From M55B118 sp964501715 (GTDB lineage Bacteria > Bacillota_I > Bacilli_A > Izemoplasmatales > Izemoplasmataceae), in NCBI GenBank assembly GCA_964501715.1, contig CAZCTR010000001.1:124001-188000 (forward strand): a DNA stretch of 64,000 nucleotides, written 5' to 3'. Shown one piece after another: positions 1 through 9,887 of the stretch. Under the pieces are notes generated by a model. The model saw only the letters and a program-made list of their open reading frames with translations. It was not told the origin of the DNA and made no database searches. Made by a program: the position numbers and the translations under genes. Each line of letters begins with the position of its first letter. The stretch's first letter is position 1.

Positions 1-1595
1 TCGTCATGAAGCGGATGTATGGGATCGTCAGGTTCAAGCCCGATCAACAGACTGGGCTCCCCTTGCACGCGGGCGGACGTCTCATACACCTTGCTCGCCC
101 CCTCAGGGACAGGGCAGGTAGCTTCATAATCGCATCGTCCGATGGACTCTATCCGGGTTGAATCATAATAATCCGGTAAGGTTTTTCCGAAAGCGTCCAA
201 CATCCCGGCGGTCACTAGTGCCATGAAAAAGACAGTCATAAGGGCTAGAAGATAGATGAGGGTCTTTCCCGCGTGTCTGCTTAAGAATGCGGTCTGCATC
301 CTCAAGGTGAAGGGCATGTTCCGAAGCTTTTTCAACCCGGGACGTATGAACACGCCTTTTCTCCCGGTCGTATCCCTCATGAGTGCATCAGGCGTCTCTT
401 TGAAAAGACGATGAAGCACCCAGAAGCCGATTCCGTTCAGAACCAGCAGCGGCACCCCGACGGAGACCAGGACAACACGAAGGGAAAAAGAGACCGGCGC
501 CTGCGGCAACATGTAGAAACTGAGAAAAAGATCCCGTATGTAAGGGCTAAGATGATGCCCGAGCGCGTAACCTCCCAATGCAAACCCGAAAGAGGCCACA
601 CTCAAAAAGGCCAAATGCGCAATAAAGATTGTACGTCTTGGCATCCCGAGAGCCATCAGTACACCGAGGGGCTTCTTTGTGCGTTCAATCATCCTGCTCA
701 CAAACGCCGCACATACGCCTATCCCGGTCGCAGCCGTGAACACCGCGATGCTGAGGGCCATCATCTGCGACCCCTGGATTTCCGCATAGACCGCTCCGCT
801 TCTCATGACTTCTTCGGTAAGCGAGACCGAGTCCACGAAGGGAATCTCCGCTTCCCTGATTGCATTCATCGAATGCGTTGCATCATCACCCGCACCTCCG
901 AAATGGACACCTGTGAAAGTGTCGAATTGAGCGAATGTGTCTTCATTCACAAGCCCGGGTGTCTGCATGCGGCTGTTGAACATGAGCGGTTCGTCAAAAA
1001 CGGGAAGGGTGTAATCCGGAAACAGGACATGTCCGCTCACCTTGAGCGGTTCGCCAGCGATATGGACGGTGTCACCGACGGTAAGCCCGTTCGCTTGCAT
1101 GTAAGCCCGGGTGAGTGCGATCTCCCCATCCTCTGGCCAGGATCCTTTTTCAAGCTTGGGGATGTTGATGGTCTCATGCATCATCATGAGCCGTGCATTG
1201 TGACTTTCCTCAAGTGTAAGATCCTTATAGAAACGGGCTTCATAAGCCATCGATGGAGCGACGGCGCGGATGTGGTCAAGCCTTTCATCGACAACGGTTT
1301 TAAAACAATCATGGTCTATACGGCTCAAGGTCCTCAGATCGGACGCAGTGGCATCCGGACATTCCTCATGCAAGACATCTTGGTCGAAAGGCGTCAGGAT
1401 TTCGCTCGTGACAATGGCGATGTCCTCTTGGACATGGGCGTCGAAATAGTCTTCGCTGGCCTCTTCGACCGTACCGATGCCCGCACTGATGAACGTGTAT
1501 ATGAAACTGCTCAGGAAAAGGATCACCCCGAGAACGAAAGTGAGCGCCTTATGAGAGAAAAACACCCTCGATACATGCTTGAAAAGCGAGCCCAT
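1..1595 (-). CDS. FtsX-type ABC transporter permease (3' end cut by window edge)
   Basis: Reading the minus strand from an ATG at 1595 gives an open frame of about 531 codons that runs off the window. It begins MGSLFKHVSRVFFSHKALTF, followed at once by a hydrophobic segment (residues about 17-37) and a large extracytoplasmic domain. A cluster of membrane segments follows in the second half, then a new amphipathic start resembling the N-terminal repeat of FtsX/MacB permeases. The ATG overlaps the TGA of the upstream ATPase in a TGATG, so the two are translationally coupled. Family knowledge: such permeases with a LolD/MacB-type ATPase export lipids, peptides or antibiotics, or act as mechanotransmitters. 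The substrate cannot be read from the sequence. The C-terminus is missing only because the window ends. Confidence 0.85.
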   Translation of the reverse strand, partial: MGSLFKHVSRVFFSHKALTFVLGVILFLSSFIYTFISAGIGTVEEASEDYFDAHVQEDIAIVTSEILTPFDQDVLHEECPDATASDLRTLSRIDHDCFKTVVDERLDHIRAVAPSMAYEARFYKDLTLEESHNARLMMMHETINIPKLEKGSWPEDGEIALTRAYMQANGLTVGDTVHIAGEPLKVSGHVLFPDYTLPVFDEPLMFNSRMQTPGLVNEDTFAQFDTFTGVHFGGAGDDATHSMNAIREAEIPFVDSVSLTEEVMRSGAVYAEIQGSQMMALSIAVFTAATGIGVCAAFVSRMIERTKKPLGVLMALGMPRRTIFIAHLAFLSVASFGFALGGYALGHHLSPYIRDLFLSFYMLPQAPVSFSLRVVLVSVGVPLLVLNGIGFWVLHRLFKETPDALMRDTTGRKGVFIRPGLKKLRNMPFTLRMQTAFLSRHAGKTLIYLLALMTVFFMALVTAGMLDAFGKTLPDYYDSTRIESIGRCDYEATCPVPEGASKVYETSARVQGEPSLLIGLEPDDPIHPLHD

Positions 1596-2290
1596 CAGAA
1601 ATGGACCTCCTCGACGGAGGCGGGGGTCTCGTTCTCATGGATGGATTCGATGCGTCCGGAATTGATTCGGACCACCCTGTCCGCAATGCTTGGGATCCCG
1701 GTATTGTGGGTGATCAGCACAACCGTGGTCCCAAGGGTGCGGTTAAGCGTTCTTACCGTTTCGAGAACCCCTTTGGCCGTGGTCTCATCCAAGGACCCGG
1801 TGATCTCGTCCGCGAAAAGGATCGAGGGTTTTTTCACGATCGCACGGGCGATGGAGACCCTTTGCTGTTCCCCACCGGAGAGTTCATGAGGGAACTTATC
1901 TCCATAGCCTTTCAAACCGACCATGTCAAGCGCCTCTTCGACATCATACGAGTCCTTGAAGAGGCGGGCTCCGATCTCGACATTCTCGTAGGCGTTCAGT
2001 GTGGGCAGAAGGTTGTATTCTTGAAAGACAAAACCCGAAGTCTTCCTTCGAAAGCGTGTGAGCGCCTTTTCAGAAAGATTCGACAGGTTTTCACCGTGCA
2101 CCTCTATGGTGCCGTCGGTCGGTTGGTCGAGCCCTCCCATGAGATTGAGCATCGTGCTTTTGCCCGACCCGGAAGGACCGAGAATCACGATGAATTCCCC
2201 CGTTTCGATTTTCAGGTCAATCCCCCTGAGTGCGTCAGTTTTAACTTTTCCTCTCTGATAGGTCTTCCATACGGATGTGAGTGTGACCAT
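1595..2290 (-). CDS. ABC transporter ATP-binding protein, LolD/MacB/FtsE type
   Basis: A 231-residue nucleotide-binding subunit. Visible motifs are Walker A GPSGSGKST (about residue 38), signature LSGGEQQRVSIARA, Walker B ILFADEITGSLD and the H-loop ITHN. The Walker B stretch has Ile where this subfamily normally has Pro (DEPTG), a small oddity. The start is taken at the ATG at 2290 because AGGAGG lies 8 nt upstream; an in-frame TTG at 2296 is poorly placed. Its stop overlaps the start of the permease at 1595. Together they form a two-gene exporter, predicted to power the FtsX-like partner at the membrane. Confidence 0.93.
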   Translation of the reverse strand: MVTLTSVWKTYQRGKVKTDALRGIDLKIETGEFIVILGPSGSGKSTMLNLMGGLDQPTDGTIEVHGENLSNLSEKALTRFRRKTSGFVFQEYNLLPTLNAYENVEIGARLFKDSYDVEEALDMVGLKGYGDKFPHELSGGEQQRVSIARAIVKKPSILFADEITGSLDETTAKGVLETVRTLNRTLGTTVVLITHNTGIPSIADRVVRINSGRIESIHENETPASVEEVHF

Positions 2291-2353
2291 CAACAAAACC
2301 TCCTAGCATATTCAGAACAACGGGTTCAATGCTGTTTTGCAAAGACACAATCC

Positions 2354-5300
2354 CTACATGATTTTCTTGAACCGTTTATCCATGATCGAGTAGAGATAGC
2401 CATCCACAGGTTTTTCGACGACTTCCTCCAACATATGGACATACCCCTCGATCTGTGACTGATAAGCGTCATCCTCGATGCCTTTGAGCTTATAGTCTAT
2501 GACCAAGAACCTTTCCTTTGTCTCCAAAAGCAGGTCGATGAACCCGCTTCTCACACCCTCCTCCGATTCAAGGGCGAAAGGGTATTCCTTATAGACTGTG
2601 TCGATATCGAGTGAAGCGATCAGATCCGAATCGAAAAACGCCTTTAAAAGATCGCGCTCGCGCGCATTTCCGGCGATGGTATTGAGCTGCTCGTCGATAT
2701 CGGCGAGAAAATCGATCCGCTCGAACATCTCGTGAAGGCGGTTTCCGTAATCAAGCGCTTCAAGTGTCGACTTGTCGACAAGTTCGCTCACGCCCTTGCT
2801 GTAGGCGCTTCTTTTTTCCAATTCCGGCGTCTCCCCAGCGTATCTGTAGCTTTTTTCAGCGGGCGCGTCATCCAAAGGAATGCGACGGCTTTTTTCAAAC
2901 CTGTAAGTTGAATCGGGGTGATACGCATCAAGCTCCACATGGGTGACCCACGGCCCCATCCGGTCCAACACGCTCTCAATGACGGCATGGAAGGATTTGT
3001 AGCGTCTGCGTTCATAGACATCCACCTTGTCCGCATCATCGACCATGTAGGTCGCGGGCGTTTCGCTTTGGAAAAACGGCAGAACCACTCGTTCTTTGGC
3101 CCTTGTGAGCGCGACATAGAAGACCCGAAGACGCTCGCTGACATCCTCGGTTCTCTCCAGTGTCCGGTAAAGCGGATAGAGGAAGTGTTCGTCATAGCCT
3201 TCGTTGTCATAAGGAATCAAAAACCCTAGGGACCGTTTGAAGCGTTCCCTGGATGTATCGTGCATGAACTTGTTGAAAAGATGCGGCACATAAACCACCG
3301 GAAACTCAAGCCCTTTGGACTTGTGGATAGTCATGACATGGACCGTGTTCGCCTCGAAATCGCTCTTAAGGGCCAACTCTATATCCTTGTCCGCTTTTCC
3401 CACCGCTTCAAGATGTTTGGCGAACGTGTTCAAAGAAGCCCCTCGCTCAGCTTGGGAGCGGGCGAGTTCGACCATGTAATCAAGCCTGGCTTTCGCTTCC
3501 CGTGTGTTGCTTAACCGGACCGAGTGTTTCACTAGATCAAAACGGTCATAGACCTCATGAAGCAACTCGTCGACCGGCATGACACGGGCCTCTTCCTTGA
3601 GCACCTCGATGGTATCGAAAAAGTCCCTGAAGGGAGGCGTCACCCAGTGACCCAAAGCGTCGGGAGCGTTTTTCGGCAGGGCCATGACCTGGTTGACGAT
3701 GGCATCATCACTGCGTTCGAAGGCGAAACTCCGCATCACGCTCATGAACGCGTGTCTGAAAGACGACCGGTACAAGTCCTTGTCCTCCATGGCGGCGATC
3801 AGTGTCAGGATCTGACGGACGAGAATGACCTCGTCATGGGCAATGAACTGTGCGTTCCTATGGATGTTGACAGGCACGCCCACATATTCGAAGACTTTCC
3901 TGAGCATCCCGAAATCCGTCGCCCTGTCCATGAGCACGGCATGGTCACCATACGTGACAGGTCTGAGGCCGTCGTCCCCGATGATTTCGGCATTTTTTTC
4001 GACCTGGACCTTGATGTCGCGCGCAATCAAAAACATCTCAAGCTCTTTTTTCGAGAATGTCTCAAGCAGTGACTCGTGGTCCTTTTCCCTGTATGCGAGC
4101 ACATTCAAGCCATAAGACGTCCCGTTCGACCGCAGTTCATCAAACACGGGGTTCTTGGCGCTCAGTGCCTGACGCGCATCATAATTCACACCACCGACCG
4201 TCTCGTCCATGATTGCGCTGAATATCCGGTTCACCCCGTCAAGTACCTCCGAACGTGAGCGGAAATTGTCCGTAAGGTCGATCAGCCTTCCACCTTGGTC
4301 CTGCTTGTAAGCTTCATATTTTTCCATGAAGATCGTCGGGTCCGCATGGCGAAAACGGTAAATGGATTGTTTGACATCCCCAACCATGTAGAGGTTGTTA
4401 TTCCCGACCGTGCACAGGAAAGCCTCCTGCATCGCGTTGGTGTCCTGATATTCGTCCACCATGATCTCGCTCGTGGAATCCAGCAATTCCTTCTTGACGT
4501 CTTGGTGTTCATGAATCAGATCGAGCGCAAGTCTCGCGACTGTGGAGAAATCAAAGACCTCCTCTTCTTTTTGCATCTTATGGAAGGCACTGTCAAATGT
4601 CCTGAGGACCCGGACAATGGTTTCGATGTGATCCTTGGTGGCCATGAAACCATGGAAATGTTCCTGCTTCGATTTTTGAAGCGGGCCGGGATCGGCCGGG
4701 GATCCGGCAAGTTCTTTTTTCAAGACATCCTTGATGGTCTGCGTCATGGCTTTCAAATGTTCGAGTGCCTCTTCATCAGGGGTGTCCTTGAATGTCCGGG
4801 TGAGTCCGGCGGTCGAAGGGAGTCTGGGCTGATCCTTGACGTAGGTGTGCACACAGTCGTAGCTCTCACAACTGAAAAGCGGTGAGAACGCTTGGTCGAG
4901 TTTCTCAAGGTAGGCCTCCATCTCTTCAGGGTAGCCTTCATCGAAGAGGTTCTGCAACCGTTTTTTCATGGTGTTGATTTGTTCAAGGACAATGGATTCG
5001 TATTCCGAAAAAAGGGTCTCGAAGGTGGTTGGGTTGAAATAATCATGCAATGTGTATTCGAGGAACTCTTCCTTGTCATAATGTAGGCTGAGAGCCTCAT
5101 GGAAATATAAGATCTGTCTTTTGGCGGGCGTGTCGTCCTTATGGGAGAAAAGAGAAACGTACGATTTGAACGCTTCGTCCTTCTTCTCAAAGAAACGTTC
5201 GAAGACCTCGTCGATCAACGCTTCCTTCTTGAGGTTGAATGTGGCTTCATCCCCGATGGTGAGCTGCTTGCTGATATCTTTGAGGTAACCGTACTTCTTC

Positions 5301-5614
5301 AAGAGATGAAAAGCATAGCTGTCAAATGTCCTTATATGGGCACTGTCAAGACCCTCCAAGGCATGTTTCAAATCCGGAGATTTTGCAAGGTTGTCCATGA
5401 GCGCTCGGCGGATCCTGGCTTTCATCTCGGCCGCCGCCGCATTGGTGAAGGTGAGAATGATGAGCGACTCCACCGGCACACCCTCTTTAAGTTTCCGGAT
5501 CACGCGTTCGGTGAGTACGGCGGTTTTACCGCTGCCCGCACCAGCGCTCACAAGGATGTTCTCCCCCTCGTGGAAAATCGCTTCTTGCTGGTTCTTCGTA
5601 TAGTTGAAGGCCAT
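2354..5614 (-). CDS. addA: ATP-dependent helicase/nuclease subunit A (AddA-like)
   Basis: A UvrD-family superfamily 1 helicase fused to a C-terminal nuclease, 1086 residues. Order of motifs: Q-motif NQQEAI near residue 9, Walker A SAGAGSGKT at about 23, DEYQD motif II near 385, GDVKQSIYRF motif III near 410, ALTRAKERV motif VI near 835, and a PD-(D/E)XK nuclease signature (GFIDLLL...VIDYK) near 1023-1040. Family role: double-strand break end resection for RecA-dependent repair, working with AddB. The start at 5614 is chosen because GGGGGA lies 9 nt upstream and the upstream addB-like gene stops at 5616, one base away. ATGs further upstream (5623, 5665) would sit inside that gene. Length is slightly below the roughly 1200 residues common in Bacillus AddA. 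Confidence 0.94.
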   Translation of the reverse strand: MAFNYTKNQQEAIFHEGENILVSAGAGSGKTAVLTERVIRKLKEGVPVESLIILTFTNAAAAEMKARIRRALMDNLAKSPDLKHALEGLDSAHIRTFDSYAFHLLKKYGYLKDISKQLTIGDEATFNLKKEALIDEVFERFFEKKDEAFKSYVSLFSHKDDTPAKRQILYFHEALSLHYDKEEFLEYTLHDYFNPTTFETLFSEYESIVLEQINTMKKRLQNLFDEGYPEEMEAYLEKLDQAFSPLFSCESYDCVHTYVKDQPRLPSTAGLTRTFKDTPDEEALEHLKAMTQTIKDVLKKELAGSPADPGPLQKSKQEHFHGFMATKDHIETIVRVLRTFDSAFHKMQKEEEVFDFSTVARLALDLIHEHQDVKKELLDSTSEIMVDEYQDTNAMQEAFLCTVGNNNLYMVGDVKQSIYRFRHADPTIFMEKYEAYKQDQGGRLIDLTDNFRSRSEVLDGVNRIFSAIMDETVGGVNYDARQALSAKNPVFDELRSNGTSYGLNVLAYREKDHESLLETFSKKELEMFLIARDIKVQVEKNAEIIGDDGLRPVTYGDHAVLMDRATDFGMLRKVFEYVGVPVNIHRNAQFIAHDEVILVRQILTLIAAMEDKDLYRSSFRHAFMSVMRSFAFERSDDAIVNQVMALPKNAPDALGHWVTPPFRDFFDTIEVLKEEARVMPVDELLHEVYDRFDLVKHSVRLSNTREAKARLDYMVELARSQAERGASLNTFAKHLEAVGKADKDIELALKSDFEANTVHVMTIHKSKGLEFPVVYVPHLFNKFMHDTSRERFKRSLGFLIPYDNEGYDEHFLYPLYRTLERTEDVSERLRVFYVALTRAKERVVLPFFQSETPATYMVDDADKVDVYERRRYKSFHAVIESVLDRMGPWVTHVELDAYHPDSTYRFEKSRRIPLDDAPAEKSYRYAGETPELEKRSAYSKGVSELVDKSTLEALDYGNRLHEMFERIDFLADIDEQLNTIAGNARERDLLKAFFDSDLIASLDIDTVYKEYPFALESEEGVRSGFIDLLLETKERFLVIDYKLKGIEDDAYQSQIEGYVHMLEEVVEKPVDGYLYSIMDKRFKKIM

Positions 5615-5615
5615 G

Positions 5616-8066
5616 TCAATCATCCCCCTTGAGGGTTTCAAAGACTTCTTTGAAATCTTTCGCAACCTCTAAGGAATGGAAATCCTCGGGTCGTTTGTAA
5701 CAAATGTCAAAGAAGGGGCAATGGGTGCAACTGATGGGGCGCCTTTTCTGATCCTGTTTCGGATTGATCGGGAAATGACCTTCCGAGATACTATAAAGCA
5801 TGGATTCGAGTTTGGTGCGCAAAGCGCGCAAAAGGGCGTCGATGCCTTCCTCATCAAACCGTTTCACGTTCTTTTGGAAATCCCCTTTTTTGGTGATTTT
5901 CAGTCCGTGAATGAAAGAATCGTCCGCATACCTTTTATCAATGAACCTAAGTTCATCAAGATCGCCCAACACGTAGCCTTTAAGTTTCAAAGCCTCTTCA
6001 AGCTGTTCTTCCTTGGTCTTGTTCATAACCCTTTTGGGGGTTTTCGGATAGACGGTCTGTTCGAAAAAACCCACCGGTCTCGAAGTTTCGGCTTCATCCA
6101 TGTAAAGCAGCACATAATATAGGAGCTGCGCCCGCAACCCGTGTGGGGCGAGCGTGATATCAAGCGTTTCGGAGCCGGTCTTGTAGTCCACTAGGAAAAA
6201 TGAACCGTCACGTCGCATGACCTTGTCGATCTTTCCTTTGAAAGTGACTTCACGTTTGAAATCGAAATGTGTCTCGACTTTCTTTTCGCTTTCGCTGTGG
6301 GTGTAGCCACTGTTTTTATGCTGTGAACGGATGACACGGTGGGCTCGGCGGATGAAGGGAAACGCGTTTTTGAAAAAGGCGATTTCCCTTTCGGAGTACT
6401 GCTTGTCGCTTTTTTCGAGCGTGCGTTCTAGGATGTCATCAAGTGATTCCTCATCCACCTTTTCCAGATGAACCGTATTTTCGAGCACATCATGAAAAAA
6501 GGTTCCGAGGTCCAAATTGAAAGGCTCATCCACCGGGTCGACATCCAAAAGGTCCTCCAAGAGAAAACGGAAGCCACATTCCGCGTAGCGATCGACCTGG
6601 GTGGTCGATACGTTGAACCGGTCTGTAAGAAGCGTCTGGATTGTGTCTTCTTGAAGGGTTTTAAATGTGGGGTCGTGCGGGGTGATTTTGTCTTTAAAAA
6701 GTGGATAGAGCTGTTTCAACCCTGCTACGACTGTATCGTTGAAAACATAATCATCATAGGCGGTTTTCGCCTTGATCAGATCCAACTTTTCACTGTAGGG
6801 CTGTCTCTCATGTGGAATGGGATCGGTCTTCTTCAGGGTGTGTATTTCATGCAATGCATCAAGCAATGTCGTGGGCTGATACGTCTCATGCATCGATTCC
6901 ATGCTTTGGAAAACATGGACATGGGCATGCCTTGAAAGGCTATCCAGAAAGGCATCTTTCCGCGCACGGTTGATCTCTTTTGCAGAAGGGTGCCCTATTC
7001 TTCTTTTCTCAGACTCACTCAAGTAATCGTCCGCTTCCTTGAAAACGGGTGCGAACCCTTCATGCATCCCCACCACAAACACCTGGTCATAATTGTCGAA
7101 TCCGCCTTCTGGGGAATCCTTGATGTCAACGCCATTTGCGTATCGCTCGCTCCGGAGATTATTCTTATTTAGGGCGTGAATGATATGGGGCCATAAGGAC
7201 TCAACCGTTCCAAATAGCCGCACCAATGGATTCACGGCTTGCGTGATTTCACCGACAAGCTTTTTTTCCTTGTCGGTCCGAGCCTTTTTCATGAGTGTGT
7301 CAAGAGCGTTTTTGAACCCTTCATAAGGAGATTCATTTCCATGATCAGCTAATATCGACAGGAACGTCTGTGTCAAGGGGAATGTCCTCAACGACGCTCG
7401 ACGGTCCAGATTGTAAGGAATGCCCATCATCGGGAGAATCGAACGGAAATGGGGTTCATAGGCCTTATGTGCGTTCAGGACGGCCATATTCTCGTAAGGG
7501 GTCCCCTTTTCGTGCAATTGAGCCATCCGGAAGGCGATCTCCGTGACCTCGTCTTCAAGCGTCCTGAGGGACGTGTGAGGGAATGTTTTGACTCCGGCAG
7601 TATCGAATGCACGTTTAACGGGGTATTGTGCCTCTAGACGGTTCAGCGCTTCCTTGATGAACGGGTCATGCACCGGCTTCATGAGGATGATTTCCTGATC
7701 CTTGAACCAACTGTCAAGATCGTGTTCGTACGCCAAAGCGTCCTTTTGCATCAAGGTCGTTTTCAAGTCTTGAAGCGTCTTCAGACGTTGGGAATCATAC
7801 TGTGATTCTGTATCGACAAAATAAAGAGAATCAAGAAACCGTTCCGCTACTGCCGGCGACGCGTCTAGCGCTTTTGAGGTTTCGAAGAGGGCATGGTCCC
7901 GATATGCGAAAAAGACCTTGTCAAAAAGGTCTTTTTCTGTCATGAAGCGTATCGGTCGCATGATTCTTGCCGCTCTCAATAGCTTGAGTGTGTTCATGCG
8001 GTCATCATGATCTGTGATGACTACAGCCGGTCCTTTGTTTTTTGACAATTCATCGACGATATTCAT
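5616..8066 (-). CDS. AddB-like PD-(D/E)XK nuclease with Fe-S cluster motif, shortened
   Basis: An 816-residue protein directly upstream of addA. The C-terminal half has the AddB hallmarks. A first Cys lies in YAECGFRFLL (about residue 495), the nuclease core KIDKVM...FLVDYKTG near 615-625, and a closing Cys trio CTHCPFFDIC near 779-788. These together make the four-Cys 4Fe-4S staple of AddB. The protein is about 300 residues shorter than typical AddB (about 1150). The N-terminus (GPAVVITDHDDRMNTLKLL) shows no recognisable GxxGxGKT loop. It may be an AddB whose vestigial helicase domain has been reduced, leaving a structural and nuclease partner. It is most likely the 5'-strand nuclease and Chi-recognition partner of AddA. 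The degree of divergence makes a formal addB name uncertain. Confidence 0.85.
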   Translation of the reverse strand: MNIVDELSKNKGPAVVITDHDDRMNTLKLLRAARIMRPIRFMTEKDLFDKVFFAYRDHALFETSKALDASPAVAERFLDSLYFVDTESQYDSQRLKTLQDLKTTLMQKDALAYEHDLDSWFKDQEIILMKPVHDPFIKEALNRLEAQYPVKRAFDTAGVKTFPHTSLRTLEDEVTEIAFRMAQLHEKGTPYENMAVLNAHKAYEPHFRSILPMMGIPYNLDRRASLRTFPLTQTFLSILADHGNESPYEGFKNALDTLMKKARTDKEKKLVGEITQAVNPLVRLFGTVESLWPHIIHALNKNNLRSERYANGVDIKDSPEGGFDNYDQVFVVGMHEGFAPVFKEADDYLSESEKRRIGHPSAKEINRARKDAFLDSLSRHAHVHVFQSMESMHETYQPTTLLDALHEIHTLKKTDPIPHERQPYSEKLDLIKAKTAYDDYVFNDTVVAGLKQLYPLFKDKITPHDPTFKTLQEDTIQTLLTDRFNVSTTQVDRYAECGFRFLLEDLLDVDPVDEPFNLDLGTFFHDVLENTVHLEKVDEESLDDILERTLEKSDKQYSEREIAFFKNAFPFIRRAHRVIRSQHKNSGYTHSESEKKVETHFDFKREVTFKGKIDKVMRRDGSFFLVDYKTGSETLDITLAPHGLRAQLLYYVLLYMDEAETSRPVGFFEQTVYPKTPKRVMNKTKEEQLEEALKLKGYVLGDLDELRFIDKRYADDSFIHGLKITKKGDFQKNVKRFDEEGIDALLRALRTKLESMLYSISEGHFPINPKQDQKRRPISCTHCPFFDICYKRPEDFHSLEVAKDFKEVFETLKGDD

Positions 8067-8067
8067 G

Positions 8068-8682
8068 CTATCCCTCGATCATTGGATGTGACGTGTCGGA
8101 GATCAGACCCTTTTCCTCCTTGACCTTTTCATAGAACAAGGCCACTGTCTGCTGAACATACGGTTCCACATAGAGGATATTGAGGATACCCAGTGTAAGC
8201 ATGCCCAACAAGTACCATCCAATAAAGGATAGATAGATCACAAACAGTTCCATTTTATGCCCGTCCATCATGCGACGGCTTTCATCGATCGCCTTTTGCT
8301 TGGTCGGGTCAAAGGATGATTCGGCGAGAATGAAAGGGACTAGCGCGTAGGAGAACATTTTGATGATGCCCGGGACAATAAGCAAAAGTGTCCAGAGAAA
8401 AATGAAGAGATTTCTCAAAAAAAGGGTGAGCACTTTTTCTGCATATCCCGTCTTGAACGTTTCGAGCAGGGAATCAATCCGGGCGTCCTCTCCCCTTGCG
8501 ACATCAAGGAATACCCTGCTTCTGCCGACAAATATGGGAAGGACGAGAATGCCCCCGACCAAAGGGATGACGCTGTTGGCACCGATGGATATGACAAGCG
8601 TGAGGAAGACCGTGAGAAGGGTTGTATCATAATGCGAACGGAACAGTTTTTTTGCATTTGCCTTCATGTTTTTTCGTGTCAT
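8068..8682 (-). CDS. DUF975 family integral membrane protein
   Basis: 204 residues. A short basic N-terminus (MTRKNMKANAKKLFRSHYD) precedes a hydrophobic segment at about 20-50, another at about 90-120, and a C-terminal pair at about 145-175. The phrase SRRMMDGHKMELFVIYLSFIGW followed by a Leu/Gly-rich helix and VEPYVQQTVALFYE matches the pattern of the DUF975 family. Function is unknown in that family. It starts one base before the rlmN stop (ATGA overlap at 8679-8682) and ends 2 nt before the addB-like start, so it is probably co-transcribed between RNA modification and DNA repair genes without an evident functional link. Confidence 0.85.
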   Translation of the reverse strand: MTRKNMKANAKKLFRSHYDTTLLTVFLTLVISIGANSVIPLVGGILVLPIFVGRSRVFLDVARGEDARIDSLLETFKTGYAEKVLTLFLRNLFIFLWTLLLIVPGIIKMFSYALVPFILAESSFDPTKQKAIDESRRMMDGHKMELFVIYLSFIGWYLLGMLTLGILNILYVEPYVQQTVALFYEKVKEEKGLISDTSHPMIEG

Positions 8683-9716
8683 GATTGGCCTCTTTTCTTC
8701 ATAGTCTGGGTTCGAAGCTGCCCGCAGGCGGCATCGATGTCCTTGCCTTTCTCCCGACGAAGCGTCACTTGAATGCCCCGCTTTTTAAGCCGGTCGTAAA
8801 ATGCGCTCTGGGTCGAAGGCGGACTGGCCTTGAAATCAAATTCTCCAACAGGGTTATAGGGAATGAGATTGACATAGCAATTAAGTCCTCGCAATAGGTC
8901 GCTCAACGCATCCGCATAGATGGTCGAGTCATTGACTCCGCCGATCAGCAAGTACTCAAAGGTGATGCGTCGGTTCGTCTTTTCGACGTAGCGTTTCGCG
9001 CTCTTCATCAGTTCCTTGAGCGGATAACGTCTATTGATCGGCATAAGTCTGTCTCTGGTCTTGTCATCAGGCGCATGCAGACTGATGGCGAGATTCACTT
9101 GGGAGAACTCGGTGGCGAACCTGTCGATCATGGGAACCACGCCCGCAGTCGAGACCGTGATGTGTCTAGCACCGATCTCAAGTGCATGGGGATGATTGAT
9201 GATCCGGATGAAATCCATTGTACTGTCATAATTGTCGAAAGGCTCTCCGGTCCCCATGACAACCACATGTGAAATACGCACGGGTTCGAGCGATTGGACT
9301 TCGAGTATCTGAGCAACCATCTCTCCCGCGGTGAGATCACGCGTTTTCTTATTTAGCCCCGAAGCGCAGAACGCACATCCCATGTTGCAGCCGACCTGGG
9401 TGGTCACACATAGGCTCATGCCGTAATCATGTTCCATGAGGACGCTTTCAACAAGTTGCCCGTCACTTAGTTCGAATAAAAATTTCTTCGTACCGTCCGA
9501 AGCTTCCTGCTTGCTCGCAAGCTTCAGTCCCTGGAATTCGAAGGTTTCAGCCAAGTGTGTTCTCAAGGGCTTGGCGATATTCGTCATCTCATGGAAATCA
9601 AATGTATCCTTCTTATATACCCATTCGAAGAGTTGTGTGGCCGCAAAGGGTTTGAACCCCTTCTCTTTCAAATGGTCCTTCATTGCTGTGTGTGTGTAGT
9701 CGTAAAAATTCATCAT
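8679..9716 (-). CDS. rlmN: 23S rRNA (adenine2503-C2)/tRNA methyltransferase, radical SAM
   Basis: 345 residues. The radical SAM cluster CxxxCxxC is at C110, C114 and C117 (GCNMGCAFCASG), and the second catalytic Cys is C331 in AACGQLRTQ, exactly as in RlmN. Family role: C2-methylation of A2503 in the peptidyl transferase centre and of A37 in some tRNAs, which affects translational fidelity and antibiotic sensitivity. Two adjacent ATGs at 9716 and 9713 follow GGTGAT. The frame is open 41 codons further upstream but that stretch has no family similarity, so the internal start is used. It is the first gene of the operon rlmN - DUF975 - addB-like - addA. A TATAAT with TGG extension lies at 9735-9740. 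Confidence 0.95.
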   Translation of the reverse strand: MMNFYDYTHTAMKDHLKEKGFKPFAATQLFEWVYKKDTFDFHEMTNIAKPLRTHLAETFEFQGLKLASKQEASDGTKKFLFELSDGQLVESVLMEHDYGMSLCVTTQVGCNMGCAFCASGLNKKTRDLTAGEMVAQILEVQSLEPVRISHVVVMGTGEPFDNYDSTMDFIRIINHPHALEIGARHITVSTAGVVPMIDRFATEFSQVNLAISLHAPDDKTRDRLMPINRRYPLKELMKSAKRYVEKTNRRITFEYLLIGGVNDSTIYADALSDLLRGLNCYVNLIPYNPVGEFDFKASPPSTQSAFYDRLKKRGIQVTLRREKGKDIDAACGQLRTQTMKKRGQS

Positions 9717-9841
9717 TATTATCACCGTATATCCATTATACCACAGTGCCTGTATGCCGTGTATATCAGAACTGAAAAAGCGTCCAAAAGGTATACTGAC
9801 ATCACGGAAATGAAAACACGGGGACAAATCGGCAACCAAGC

Positions 9842-9869
9842 AAAAAACGATGACCGAAGGCCATCGTTT
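9842..9869 (-). terminator. Rho-independent terminator of ald
   Basis: An 8-bp inverted repeat (AAACGATG at 9845-9852 with CATCGTTT at 9862-9869) with a 9-nt loop is followed on the minus strand by a T run. It begins 18 nt after the ald stop, so it should end the ald transcript before rlmN. Confidence 0.8.
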
Positions 9870-9887
9870 AGCTATGCGGATTCGGGC

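Noticed and set aside
411..1889. 492-codon open frame on the plus strand
   Set aside because: It lies opposite the FtsX-like permease and ABC ATPase, which have clear motifs; its composition is an antisense shadow with no recognisable domain.
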